A stretch of DNA of 64,000 bases from DATAZK01 sp965199805 (GTDB lineage Bacteria > Actinomycetota > Actinomycetes > Frankiales > Frankiaceae), in NCBI GenBank assembly GCA_965199805.1, contig CBDATO010000001.1, forward strand, positions 3,410,001 to 3,474,000, written 5' to 3'. This document shows positions 44,459 through 53,208 of the stretch, piece after piece. Below the pieces are notes generated by a model. It searched no databases. It saw nothing but the letters and a program-made list of their open reading frames with translations, and was not told the origin of the DNA. Numbering within the stretch: position 1 is the first letter of the stretch; each line of letters starts with the position of its first letter. A program made the translations under genes and the position numbers.

Positions 44459-45090
44459 CGGTTACCCGGGTGCTGCACCTGTGCGGGCGCCAGTCCAGCG
44501 GCGCGCCGGCCCGCGTCCTCGCTGAGGGTCTGGGTCTGCTTGACCGCCCACAGGATCAGGACGATCGGCAGCCCCCAGTTCAGAAGCAGATCGACCGGTC
44601 GGGCGCCTGCAACCGGGTCCAACGCAGGGTCGATGGCCCCGGCCAGCAGGTGCCCGGCGCCCATGACGAGCGCGACGAAGCCCCAGATCGCGCTGATCTT
44701 GCGGTTCACGGCGCGGAACGCCGGCGAGGACCAGTGCTCGCGCGGCACGGATTCGCGGGCGTACTGCTCCGTGAACGGCACGGTGATCGCCGAGAGGAGC
44801 ATGACCGCCGCAAGCAGCAGCGCGGCGCTGCCTCGGCCGTAGTCGGCGATCCAGTCCACGGTCGACTCGCTGCCGGCGAATGCGATGGCGGCAAGCGCGC
44901 CGAAGGTCGCGACGCCCGTGACGTCGATGATTTTGAGCCCGGTCTTCTCGCTGTTGGCCACGATGAGCACCAGCGACAGCGCCGCCGCCGCGAGGGCCGC
45001 GATCGCAGTTGCGTCGGCGCCTCGCCTGTTGATGACCACGCTGAAAACCACCCACGGAATGAGACTCAAGAACATTCTCTTGCTGTTCAC
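44455..45090 (-). CDS. Six-helix membrane protein, unknown
   Basis: 211 residues from GTG 45090, with AGGAG eight bases upstream; the frame extends to 45162. Six hydrophobic helices with short loops: FLSLIPWVVFSVVI, IAALAAAALSLVLIVA, GVATFGALAAIAFA, AALLLAAVMLLSAITVPF, GFVALVMGAGHLLAG and LNWGLPIVLILWAV. The layout somewhat recalls small septation- or DUF3159-like proteins, but I cannot assign it. It overlaps the carotenoid oxygenase by four bases, so the two probably act together, for example on membrane-embedded substrate; this is inference. Confidence 0.65.
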   Translation of the reverse strand: MNSKRMFLSLIPWVVFSVVINRRGADATAIAALAAAALSLVLIVANSEKTGLKIIDVTGVATFGALAAIAFAGSESTVDWIADYGRGSAALLLAAVMLLSAITVPFTEQYARESVPREHWSSPAFRAVNRKISAIWGFVALVMGAGHLLAGAIDPALDPVAGARPVDLLLNWGLPIVLILWAVKQTQTLSEDAGRRAAGLAPAQVQHPGNR

Positions 45091-45432
45091 CGTTAGAACT
45101 CCTAGGACGGGTGCCGCGGGCCCTGCGCCGGCGACATCTCCCTTCCTAGGACCCCAGGCCACCCGGCACCCTGGGCATAACTAGCAGTCCTCGAGCTGCG
45201 CCGCTTCTCAGGTCTCGTTGCGCCCCCGCGGCCGACTGACTTAATGACTCGGGCGATGACTCACCCGCCGGTCGGGCCGAAGGAACGGTCTTGCCGACAT
45301 GCCGGTCATAGACCGGTGCGTGCGGCGGCTGCCCGAGTAACGGCGCGCATCGCTGCTGCGTGAGTTCGGCGGTCGATCACAGGCATGAAAGTGCCGTGAG
45401 CTGCGCCGGCCCGGGGCAGTGTCGAGTTCCTG
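45091..45432. other. Intergenic region upstream of the oxygenase operon
   Basis: About 340 bases between the membrane-protein gene and the ISL3 element. It should contain the promoter of the oxygenase operon; no distinct motif was seen. Confidence 0.4.
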
Positions 45433-46859
45433 GGCTCTTCAAAGTTGAGGGGGATTTGGGCCCTCGGCACTGGTTGTCCGGCGTGATTGCCGGGTGCAGT
45501 GAAACCGTACTCGGCGGCGTTGGTTCTGCAGGTTCCTAAAGCCGAACGCGACTCTGGCGGCGTCTTTGATCAGCCGGTTGACACCTTCGGTGCCGGCGTT
45601 GGTCACGCGAGTCTCCAGGAAGCCGAGGATCTCAGGCCACCAGTCGTCGACGGTCTGCGCGAGCCTGCTCGCTTCGGGTAGGTCGGCGACGAGCACAACT
45701 TCGTGGAAGCGGTGCAGACGGTCGGCGATGGTGTGCCGGTCGCGGGCCGCGAGCAGCATGCGCAGCCGTTCCTTCACGGCCCAGGCGGCGGCGATCTCCT
45801 GCGTCGGATCGCCGGCGGCGAAGGCCCCTTCCAGCCGTTGCAGCCCTCGGGTCGACAGCCGGTTCCCGGCCCGCAGCAGCAGCCGCGGATTGACCCACGC
45901 CGGGTCCGATTTGCGGCCGCGACGCCCGAGCTGCTCCCGGGTCGCCCGCTGCCGCACGTCAGTGACCATCTCGTTGCCCAGGCGCACCAAATGAAAGTGG
46001 TCGGCGACGATGCGGGCTTGCGGCAAGGTCTGCTCAACAGCGCGGCGGTAGGCAGCGCACGGGTCGATCGCCACGATCTGCACCTGAGCCTTCCAGACAT
46101 CGCCGCGGGCATCGAGCCAGTCGGTGACGGCGGCCGAGCTACGTCCTGCCGACTGACCAAGCAGCCCACCCGTGCCAGACAGGTCCACAAAGTTGGTCTC
46201 GAACATCTGCAGCCGCACCCATCCGCCTGACGGCGATCGAGTCCAGCGGGGCCGTCCCCGCCGGGTCTCATCAATTCCCAGCACCCGCGGCGCATCCGGT
46301 TCGGTAAGCAGCTCATCGGCATGAGCGACGAACGCGGCGTGAGCGATCGGCCAACTCATCGGCAACTTGGCCGTCACCGCCAACACCGACTGGCCGGACC
46401 CGATCGCCGCACCGGCAGCGCGCCGGCACCGGCCGGTGAGGCGAGCTCCGGCCGGTAGCTCATCGATCTGTTCGGTAAACGCCTTAAGCGGACACCAAGG
46501 CTGCACACACCGGTACTGCCGCTTATGCCAGCGCACCGCAAGCGGCGCCTCGCCATACGGCAGGTCCTTCGGCCGGGTCGTGCGCCGCTGGCGCAGCACC
46601 GTCGAGAACGTCCCACATGCCGGGCAGGCCGCCGCGTCCGGATCGGTGGTCACCACATGCACGACGCGGACGCCGTCATCGTCGTGTTCAACCCGGTCAA
46701 CAGCTACTCCGGGCAGCCCGAACAGAATCGTCGTACCGTTTTCCACGCTCGCGGTTCCTTTCACCAGCTGCTTCAGACACAGCCAGTGTCAAGGGACCGC
46801 GAGCCCTCAGCTCACAGCACGAAGATCGTGTCCCGCTTCCCCCTCAAGTTCGAAGAACC
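45433..46859 (-). mobile_element. ISL3-family element, complete
   Basis: Terminal inverted repeats: GGCTCTTCAAAGTTGAGGGG at 45433 and, inverted, GGTTCTTCGAACTTGAGGGG ending at 46859. GG(C/T)TCTTC ends are typical of ISL3. No 8-base target duplication is apparent: the flanks are AGTTCCTG and ACTTAGGC. The absence suggests a later deletion or rearrangement on one side. Confidence 0.85.
45439..46764 (-). CDS. ISL3-family transposase
   Basis: 441 residues. The N-terminal zinc-ribbon is ACPACGTFS with the second Cys pair in QYRCVQPWCPLK, followed by LTGRCRRAAGAA. The DDE core has RVLGIDETRRGRPRW (first Asp), VAIDPCAAYRRAV (second Asp), ADHFHLVRLGNEMV and NAGTEGVNRLIKDAARVAFG (Glu). The frame is intact. 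The C-terminal tail after FGFRNL is long and basic, as is usual in ISL3. Confidence 0.92.
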   Translation of the reverse strand: MKGTASVENGTTILFGLPGVAVDRVEHDDDGVRVVHVVTTDPDAAACPACGTFSTVLRQRRTTRPKDLPYGEAPLAVRWHKRQYRCVQPWCPLKAFTEQIDELPAGARLTGRCRRAAGAAIGSGQSVLAVTAKLPMSWPIAHAAFVAHADELLTEPDAPRVLGIDETRRGRPRWTRSPSGGWVRLQMFETNFVDLSGTGGLLGQSAGRSSAAVTDWLDARGDVWKAQVQIVAIDPCAAYRRAVEQTLPQARIVADHFHLVRLGNEMVTDVRQRATREQLGRRGRKSDPAWVNPRLLLRAGNRLSTRGLQRLEGAFAAGDPTQEIAAAWAVKERLRMLLAARDRHTIADRLHRFHEVVLVADLPEASRLAQTVDDWWPEILGFLETRVTNAGTEGVNRLIKDAARVAFGFRNLQNQRRRVRFHCTRQSRRTTSAEGPNPPQL

Positions 46860-46868
46860 ACTTAGGCG

Positions 46869-47048
46869 GTGCGGGCCTTTTGGATCGTTAATGCGGTCGC
46901 CTTCGTCCTAGCGCTCGCAGGTGTGGTTGTGGACGTTGCGGACTCGACGCGTTGGGGCAGCTTGCTTTTGAGCGTCGCTGGTCTGTTCCTCGTGGTATCG
47001 ATCCCCGTCGGAGTCGCCCAGCGTCGACCTGCGCCGAACCGGCATTAG
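46869..47048 (+). CDS. Small two-helix membrane protein
   Basis: A 59-residue frame from GTG 46869. Two hydrophobic segments, IVNAVAFVLALAGVVVDVA and SLLLSVAGLFLVVSIPVGV, separated by a short polar turn; basic C-terminus. A stop lies directly upstream and the ISL3 end is ten bases away, so the gene may have lost its original 5' end. Composition fits a real membrane protein, but there is no homology evidence. Confidence 0.35.
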   Translation: MRAFWIVNAVAFVLALAGVVVDVADSTRWGSLLLSVAGLFLVVSIPVGVAQRRPAPNRH

Positions 47049-47100
47049 GGCTCCGAGAAGGTTGGCTTGCGCCGGCGGTTGGCCGGTTGTCTCATGGTTC

Positions 47101-47229
47101 ATGAAGCCGTTCGATCTAGTTGCCGGTGCATCACGAGCAGACGGTCCACCTGACTGGCTGCTCATCTCGCTGTTTGCCGGTGTCATAGCCGGCGGACTCC
47201 TTATTTGGCTCGCTGGTCGCCGCAAGTAG
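47101..47229 (+). CDS. Small single-pass membrane peptide
   Basis: 42 residues from ATG 47101: polar N-terminus (MKPFDLVAGASRADGPP), one membrane helix (WLLISLFAGVIAGGLLIWL) and a basic AGRRK tail. The pattern of a helix flanked by a positive tail makes it plausible as a real gene. It lies 52 bases behind another small membrane frame. Function unknown. Confidence 0.35.
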   Translation: MKPFDLVAGASRADGPPDWLLISLFAGVIAGGLLIWLAGRRK

Positions 47230-47636
47230 TGGTGTGAGGGCCTCGTCCCGGAGTGCGGCACTCCAAGATCAGGCGCCCAGTGGATCAAGAAGCAGCGCCG
47301 CGGGTTCCGCAACAACCAGGGTGACGTATTCACTGCAATCTGGCACTGGTGGGCCGGGCCTGCGTGTGCTCATTCGCCTCCGGCGACAATCACCACCGCC
47401 CTAGCATCAGCGGGGACGAACTCGACGAGCAGGTGGCACTTGCCGCCCGCGTCAACGGCCGTGACCGCGCCTCGGCGCCGTTGTCCACGCTGCGGCCAGA
47501 GCGAAAGCGGAACGGCCTCCGCAGCCTGCGTTCCGCCACCGCTGCGACCGTCTCTCGTTCGTGCGACACGATCACGGTTTGATCACCCGCATCGCCCGCA
47601 ACACCGCAAACGGGCGCTGGCCGGACGGGGACGGCC
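47230..47636. repeat. Intergenic stretch containing one copy of a short exact repeat
   Basis: No convincing gene. Positions 47584-47609 carry a 26-base sequence (beginning CACCCGCATCGCCCG) that is identical to 63709-63734 and similar to 47987-48010. Its function is unknown. Confidence 0.5.
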
Positions 47637-47939
47637 TTACAGCTCGTGAGCGACGAACCCCCACCACGGCGTGAAAAGGGTTAGGGGCAGGCGGTACCAG
47701 GGGAGAGAAAACTCGACACTGCAATTCCGGTCGTCATTGATTTTCACCGCTATCGGCCGGCAGGTGACCCAGTCCATCCGAGCCCGGACCGTGTGCTCTC
47801 CGTTGGCTAGCTCGAGCCTAATCACGTCGTCGGAGCGAGGCTTGGCGACTTTCGCCCCGTCGACGTAGATCACGAGGCGGCGCGCCGAGCCATAGTAGTT
47901 GTCAGCTCGGCTTATGTGCAGCGTCCCCATCCGCCCCAT
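47637..47939 (-). CDS. Small conserved-looking hypothetical protein
   Basis: 100 residues. The N-terminus TLHISRADNYYGSARRLVIY is followed by VDGAKVAKPRSDDVIRLELA, then GEHTVRARMDWVTCRPIAV, and hydrophobic PWYRLPLTLFTPWWGF at the end. The pattern of short beta strands with a GxH-x-V motif recalls small PEGA-like or DUF-type beta-sandwich proteins seen in actinobacteria, but I cannot name the family. ATG 47939 or 47930. Confidence 0.5.
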   Translation of the reverse strand: MGRMGTLHISRADNYYGSARRLVIYVDGAKVAKPRSDDVIRLELANGEHTVRARMDWVTCRPIAVKINDDRNCSVEFSLPWYRLPLTLFTPWWGFVAHEL

Positions 47940-47986
47940 CCTGCCCGAACTCGGTTCAGGTCCGATCCAGTCGCTTCACGATCGGA

Positions 47987-48010
47987 CACCCGCACCCCCC
48001 GCAACACCGC
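47987..48010. repeat. Diverged copy of the 26-base intergenic repeat
   Basis: CACCCGCACCCCCCGCAACA differs from the copies at 47584 and 63709 by two bases in this span. It lies 48 bases upstream of the small hypothetical gene. The rest of 47940-48228 holds no convincing gene. Confidence 0.5.
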
Positions 48011-48228
48011 GACAAGTGGGGGCCAATCTCGGCTAAATGCGCGGCCCACAGGCCGGGTCGTTTCCTGGCGGCTTCACCTGAGCCTCGATCGCCTGCGCGT
48101 CGACGAGGAGCGTGCCTTCGTCTGCTTCTGTTCCCGGCGTAGCCGGGGCACCGACAAACTTCGCATTCAGCATGGCGCAGAGGCGTCCGGCGAGCGGTGC
48201 TAGTCGAGTCGCCGTTGAGGCCGACTTT

Positions 48229-49161
48229 CTAGCTGATCCGCCACTCGGCGAGAGTGTGGGGGCTACCGCTGCCGTCGAGGGTCCGGCTGAGCCGGATAAC
48301 GGCGGGCTTCCAGGTCTTCGAGCCCTGGGCGATGAAGCAGAGTTCCGCCGATTCACCGGGTTTCAGCTCCGTGGTAACGCGGTCGCAGCCGGGCAGCCTG
48401 TCCACGATGGTGTCCGTGAAGATGCCTCCGGTGGAGCTGAGGAGTGAGATGCCGAGGGCCGTAGGTGGCAGGTTCGTCGACAGCCGGTTCGCGACCGTAA
48501 ACCGGACCGCGACGAAGCGGTTACCGGGCTTGAGCTTCGAGCTCGCGTACGTCCCGCCCCGGTCCTCCGAAGGCAGCGGAGGCACGATGATGTTGGTCGC
48601 GGGGTCGATCACCTGGCGGGCACGAGCGAAGAGCGTCGGCTCGTAGGTCGTGGCTGGGATGACGTAGGTCGTGCCCAGCCGCCCGGTCTGGAGAGCCGGT
48701 GGCAGTGCCGACAGCTTGAGGTGGATGCTGCGGCCGGTCGCGCCGAACGTGGTCACGTCGATGTACCCGGTGGACTCGGTGAGCACCCTTAGCCGGTAAG
48801 TCTTGGCGCTGAGCGGCGCAGGTGTGGAGCCGGATGCCGCGTATGCCTTGCTGCCAGCGTTGAGCACCAGCAGGCAGTCGTACGGCACGGTCGCAGATGA
48901 GGAGATCACCTTCTGAATGCACACCTCGCGCACGAGCGTGCCGCGTGCAGCGCCTCCATTCCGAGACACGCTGAGCGGGCCCTCGATGACGATGCGCCGC
49001 TGCTGCACGCCGTCGATCGTCTGCGTGTCCTGCGTGAGGCCGGCTACCGCGTACCAGTCATGGGGGTCGGTAACAACGTCGCCGCAGGCGGCAACTCCCG
49101 CCAACAGGCAGCCGACCGCGCCGACGGCGAGAGCAGACCGACCGAAGCGACTTCTCAGCAC
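48229..49161 (-). CDS. Lipoprotein with DUF4352-like domain
   Basis: 310 residues. Signal sequence MLRSRFGRSALAVGAVGC and the lipobox GVAAC place the mature N-terminus at about Cys26. The centre has two Cys residues (EVCIQK, YDCLLV). The C-terminal part, GNRFVAVRFTVANRLSTNLP then TELKPGESAELCFIAQ, has the beta-sandwich pattern of DUF4352/Telomeric-repeat-like extracellular domains. It resembles 10826-11728 in plan but not in linker content. Function unknown; probably a surface lipoprotein. Confidence 0.65.
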   Translation of the reverse strand: MLRSRFGRSALAVGAVGCLLAGVAACGDVVTDPHDWYAVAGLTQDTQTIDGVQQRRIVIEGPLSVSRNGGAARGTLVREVCIQKVISSSATVPYDCLLVLNAGSKAYAASGSTPAPLSAKTYRLRVLTESTGYIDVTTFGATGRSIHLKLSALPPALQTGRLGTTYVIPATTYEPTLFARARQVIDPATNIIVPPLPSEDRGGTYASSKLKPGNRFVAVRFTVANRLSTNLPPTALGISLLSSTGGIFTDTIVDRLPGCDRVTTELKPGESAELCFIAQGSKTWKPAVIRLSRTLDGSGSPHTLAEWRIS

Positions 49162-49435
49162 TTTGTGCTCCTCCGTGGCGGCTCGGCGGTCTGCTCCCGC
49201 GACCCAGACTTAACGGCCCTTGGTGTGCTCATAATGAACGATCCGACGCTCCTGGACGAGGTCCGGCACGACGAACTTGACGACCCCGACACGGGCGTAG
49301 GGAGTTCGGACGATCACGATCCCAGTTTGCTGGCGGTGATCCAGACGCGCATGCAGCGGGTGCAGCCTGCCCGTGCTCCGATTGCAGGTGGTCCCCGCCG
49401 TGGTTTGCAGATGATTCGATCAGATCAGCATCTGG

Positions 49436-50260
49436 TCAGCCGCCGGCGAGCTTCGCGCCCGACTTGGTCTCGGCCTTGGCTGCGGGGGTGAAGGGCTCAA
49501 GAAACGGGATCAGCCACCGTGCGACGAGGTCTTTGGCGGCCTGGTTCGGAATCTCGGTGTGGAGGAGGGCCATGTGGATGCCGTCGGGGCGCACGGTGGT
49601 GTCGTCGGGCCGGCCGCGTCCTAGGAAGTGGTTGGCGTAGTCCAGCCAGTGTGCGACCCCCGGGTGACGTGCGATGACCTCGCGGTACGTCGCGTTTGAG
49701 CTGGTCGGTGCGTTCAGGGTTGTCGCTGACCCAGGGGAAGTCGGACTGGAAAGTGAAGTACGGGGCGTCGGCCCACTCGACTGGGGCCCCCGTCGAGGAG
49801 AGCACCGACATGAACTGCTCCCATGATCGCTCCTGGTAGGCCCGCCCGGTAGGGCGGCTCGGTGAGGTTCTGCCAGGCCCCGTTGTAGACCCGCTGATCT
49901 GCCTGTTCGTTGACCGAAAGGAACACCAGCGACACGTCCGGCTTGAACGCCTGCGCCTTCGACGGGAATGCCGTCTGCCAGGTGCCGCACAGCGATATGT
50001 CCTGGCCTGCCTCGCCCTGATAGTTGCGGTACTGATTGGCTGGGGTAATCGGACATCCGGGCAAGGTCAGATCGAGCAAGACGATCTTGCCGGGGTGGGC
50101 GGTGCTCCATTCGACAAGCGCGTTCTTTAGGATTCGGGAGGTCGAGTCGCCGGTGATGAGCACCCGCAACGGCCGATTTGCGGAATTGGTCGTCGGAGCC
50201 GGGGGTATCGGTTGTGTGTTTGCGGTCTGCGATAGCGCCGAGGCCGCCGGGGGGCTCCGT
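49436..50260 (-). pseudogene. SGNH/GDSL-type hydrolase domain, frameshifted
   Basis: Reads PLRVLITGDSTSRILKNAL, with GDS carrying the catalytic Ser, then GCPITPANQYRNY and PDVSLVFLSVNEQADQRVYN. The frame then shifts twice: EWADAPYFTFQSDFPWVSDN is in a second frame and ARHPGVAHWLDYANHFLGRG with RPDGIHM (the catalytic Asp-x-x-His) in a third. A SGNH domain with this spacing is common at the C-terminus of membrane acyltransferases. Any N-terminal membrane part is missing, and an IS6-type remnant lies directly upstream, so it is non-functional. Confidence 0.7.
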
Positions 50261-50304
50261 TACGTTGTCGGATTGACGGCGCGAGGGGCCGCCAGGACCA
50301 GCCG

Positions 50305-50890
50305 TCAGACGGCCTGCGCGAGCAGGGCGAACGCCAAGCGCAGCCGGTCATGCGAAGGTTCGTCGGCGGCTATCTCGTAGTGGCCGCGGCGCAGGTTCTG
50401 TACGAAAGCGTGGCCTTGGGCAACGGTCCGTGCAGACCGCAGCCGGTGCAGTCCGCGCATCGGTCGCAGCCGGGCTTTGAGCCGGCTGTGATCTGCCTCG
50501 ATTGGATTGTCCGCGTACCGGTCGACGACGTGCAGCGCCCCTGGGAGCTGCTCGTCGAGCACCCGCGGGTAGGCGGGCGCTCTGTCGGTCGTTACCTCCC
50601 CCGGCCGAACACCGACTGCCAGCGCACGGGCGAAGAACCCTCTGGCAGCCAGGTCACGGCGGACACTGAGCAGGACGTCAATGAATGACCACGCTGGTCA
50701 ATCGCCCGACAGAGGTAGGTCCAGCGGCCTCCGACCTTGATGTAGGTCTCGTCGACGAACCAGCGGTCGCCGGGCAGCCAGCGGCAGGGACCGGCAGCTT
50801 CGATGAACTCAGACGTGAACCGCTGGACCCACCGATAGACAGTTACGTGATCGACGCCGATACCGCGCTCGGCGGCAGGGTCACCGACTC
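50305..50890 (-). pseudogene. IS6-family transposase fragment
   Basis: GIGVDHVTVYRWVQRFTSEF and RWFVDETYIKVGGRWTYLCR (first Asp), then, after a frameshift near 50690, IDVLLSVRRDLAARGFFARA, TTDRAPAYPRVL (second Asp) and the Glu region NPIEADHSRLKARLRPMRGL. The N-terminal helix-turn-helix start is missing. It sits between an SGNH fragment and a gene that also lacks its start, so its insertion or decay probably truncated both. Confidence 0.8.
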
Positions 50891-50898
50891 AGTCTCCT

Positions 50899-51422
50899 GA
50901 CTACGGGGACCTGCCAACGCGACGGAGCCCAACCACGAGACTGCGGCCATCCGGATCGCACACAGCACCGAAGGTGGCCGCGTAGAGGTTCACCTCATCC
51001 GACTCGTCTCGGGTGACGTGCCCGAATATCCGATCTGGATCACGGTCGACCCCATCAACTGGGTCACGCTCGACACGGTTCTGCGGGTACGAGCACCCGA
51101 TAAAGCGGCAACCGCGGGCACTGTGAAGGGACTCGGCAAGGCCGAGCTCACTCAACAGTTGCACTTCTGGGCTACCTGCCTTCGGACGGAAGTGGCTGAC
51201 CTCCTGTCGGGCGACTGTGCCGCCATCGACGAGGCGGCTGCCTGGACCCGCAGACAACTGGAGATGCATCCGCAGCGCATCGTCGTCAGCCTGCCTGACG
51301 ACGCATCACCGGAAGCTGAGGCGGCCGCGCGGGCCGAGACCGCGGCTACGGTGCCCCCCGAGGTGGAGGTCGTGGTGAGGCGTTACCAGCGACCTCCTCG
51401 TCGGGGTTGGTTCCGAACATGA
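50899..51422 (+). pseudogene. Unknown protein, 5' end missing
   Basis: The frame is open from a stop just before 50899. Codon use looks real from ATEPNHETAAIRIAHSTEGG and EVHLIRLVSGDVPEYPIWIT onward, so it starts before the only good GTG (51018). It ends VVVRRYQRPPRRGWFRT. 134 residues from GTG 51018; about 174 if read from the IS6-fragment border. No family recognised. The IS6-type remnant upstream has probably removed the natural start. Confidence 0.45.
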
Positions 51423-51538
51423 CGGTTCGGAAACCGATCTGAATTGGCGTCTGCTCAGCGCTCTGAGGGCCGCTGGGTCTGGTCTTTGGTGCGCCCGAAA
51501 CCCGCGGTACTTGCCCGACCTTGGACACGCCTTGAGCG

Positions 51539-52399
51539 CTACGACGAGCTCAGCCGGTCGGCTACTGCTCGGTCTCGCAATCGGTCCGCCGCGCCAACGT
51601 CGCCTTGTTCAGCCAACAGATGCAGGACCTCGTCGGCGCGAACGAAGTGCCCGAGGAGTCCGTCGGCGGCACCGGCAATTTTGACGTGTCCAGCGTTCAC
51701 TCCAACGATTCGCGACTCGCCTAGCCGATCGAGCGGCGCATAGACAGGCGAGCCGGACATGCCGCCCCAGCTGAAGCTGTGGGAGAAGATCTCTCGTGGA
51801 TACCCCCTGCCGCCAAACTCGGCATCTGTGCGTGGGTCAGACGACACGGTCCCGCGGAATGCAAGGGGCCGAACTGAGGTATATCCGCCCAGCTCTGGAT
51901 ATCCGGGAGTGAACAGGTCGTCACCCGGGCGCAGAAAATGGTCGATCTCGTGGGCATTGGCAAGCAAGCTCACATGTGCCCTAGGAACAACCAATGACCC
52001 AGTCGGACCCTGACCTTGGAGCACCCTCATGTCGCCGCTCAAGACGGCAATATCGGCTCTGTTACGGCTCGGTACCACCATCCGAATTGTTGAGAACTCA
52101 AAACGGAAAGGTGTCGGCGGCCCATACGCGTCATCCTGGTAATAGCCGGACACCTCGGCTTCGAATATCTCTTTGTCAACCTTTCCCGCGAAGGCAGGCT
52201 CAACGACGTGCCTGTTCGTGATCAGGTAGTTCGACTGCGTACGCTCCGAATAGACGATGAAGCCTGTGCCCGTGGCCGTCCCTGTCGTACCGCTCGACTT
52301 GGACATGACCACAAGCTGCAACTTGACCGCGAGGTACAGATTCATCGAGCTGGACGGCATGCCGCCGACTGTGCCATTGCTGCCATCACGGATCGACAT
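51539..52399 (-). CDS. Trypsin-like serine protease domain protein
   Basis: 286 residues. The catalytic triad is recognisable: His in LITNRHVVEP (about 64), Asp in NRADIAVL (about 116) and Ser in GGMSGSPVYAP (about 215). No signal sequence or membrane helix, so it is probably cytosolic, and no PDZ domain follows. The ATG at 52399 is the first in frame. A cytosolic trypsin-like protein is seen in some stress and antiviral systems, but no partner gene is visible here. Confidence 0.8.
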   Translation of the reverse strand: MSIRDGSNGTVGGMPSSSMNLYLAVKLQLVVMSKSSGTTGTATGTGFIVYSERTQSNYLITNRHVVEPAFAGKVDKEIFEAEVSGYYQDDAYGPPTPFRFEFSTIRMVVPSRNRADIAVLSGDMRVLQGQGPTGSLVVPRAHVSLLANAHEIDHFLRPGDDLFTPGYPELGGYTSVRPLAFRGTVSSDPRTDAEFGGRGYPREIFSHSFSWGGMSGSPVYAPLDRLGESRIVGVNAGHVKIAGAADGLLGHFVRADEVLHLLAEQGDVGAADRLRDRAVADRLSSS

Positions 52400-52495
52400 C
52401 CCGGATCCGCCAGCTCAGATGGCTCAGACGCCCTCGTCGGACGCGTCGGCCGACAAGGCAACACCCAGGGGCGGTCAAGAGCGGTCTTGTGGCTG

Positions 52496-52744
52496 GCTTG
52501 CACCAGTAGCTCTGGAGCAAAGCTGGAGAATCCAACTGCGGGCAACGGCATCGAACGGCGCTTAACGGCGGCGATCTGCACCACCGACGTGCAGGTCAGG
52601 CGATCCATAGGTCCCTGACCTGCGCAGACGTGTTGGCGCCGTCCGTCCTGGCAGAGTGAGGGTTCAACGGGCCGGAAAGGGCCTCTGAGCTGCGGTTTCG
52701 TGGTTGACCCCCACACTGCTCTGGTGTCGTCCCCGAGGGGGTCA
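52496..52744. repeat. Dispersed intergenic repeat, copy A
   Basis: About 250 bases sharing its start CTTGCACC, the core TGGAGCAAAGCTGGAGAAT, the stretch CTGCGGGCAACGGC, the later GCCGTCCGTCCTGGCAGAG and the terminal TTGACCCCCACAC...GGTGTCGTC with copy B (58451-58700). Copy C (61041-61166) matches only the first half. Conserved in pattern but diverged in sequence, and not coding in any consistent frame. Confidence 0.7.
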
Positions 52745-53065
52745 CAGACGACCGTATTGATGTTGGCTCAACGTCTCTACAACCGTCCTCGATGGGCTAG
52801 TGGAGGACAAACCGTTGGGGGTGTCACGTCTGCGATCGGCGACGTAATTGAGGCGGCTTTGCGGTCCCGCGGATCTTGCGACCGCAGCCGGCGAGAGCGG
52901 CGGTAACGGCCAGCCCGAGTGTGGCGGTGGCGGCGCGGCGGTCGGGGAGGGGCGAGTTGCACCGGCGGCTTGGCCAATGCTTCTTGGTGCGGAGTTCAGT
53001 GAGCCGCAACCCCAGCCCGGTATCTTGCAAGCCGGCCAAGCGTCTATGGGACGCGTTCCGCGTCC
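52745..53065 (-). other. Intergenic stretch with a possible lipoprotein leader
   Basis: No full gene. On the minus strand at 52824-53039 a frame contains RRAATATLGLAVTAALAGCG, a plausible signal peptide with lipobox LAGC, but it ends soon after in RRSQT. It could be the broken start of a lipoprotein gene; coding evidence is thin. Confidence 0.25.
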
Positions 53066-53208
53066 ATGGGAGTTACTGACCTGACGTCTCGACTGTTCGC
53101 GCAGGTCGCCGCTGGACGTACTGGCCTTCGAGTCGCCTTTGCCATGATCGTGGTCGTCGCGATCGGCTTCGCGTCTATCCGTGGTTCCTTCCTCATGTCG
53201 CCACCGGA

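Noticed and set aside
47349..47582. 77-codon plus-strand frame downstream of the small membrane genes
   Set aside because: No recognisable structure, overlapping frames on the other strand are equally long, and no start site supports it.
51539..52399. Trypsin-like protease as part of a known antiviral system
   Set aside because: The catalytic triad is clear, but the neighbours are a truncated unknown gene and a repeat, with no ATPase, caspase-like or sensor partner, so no system can be claimed.
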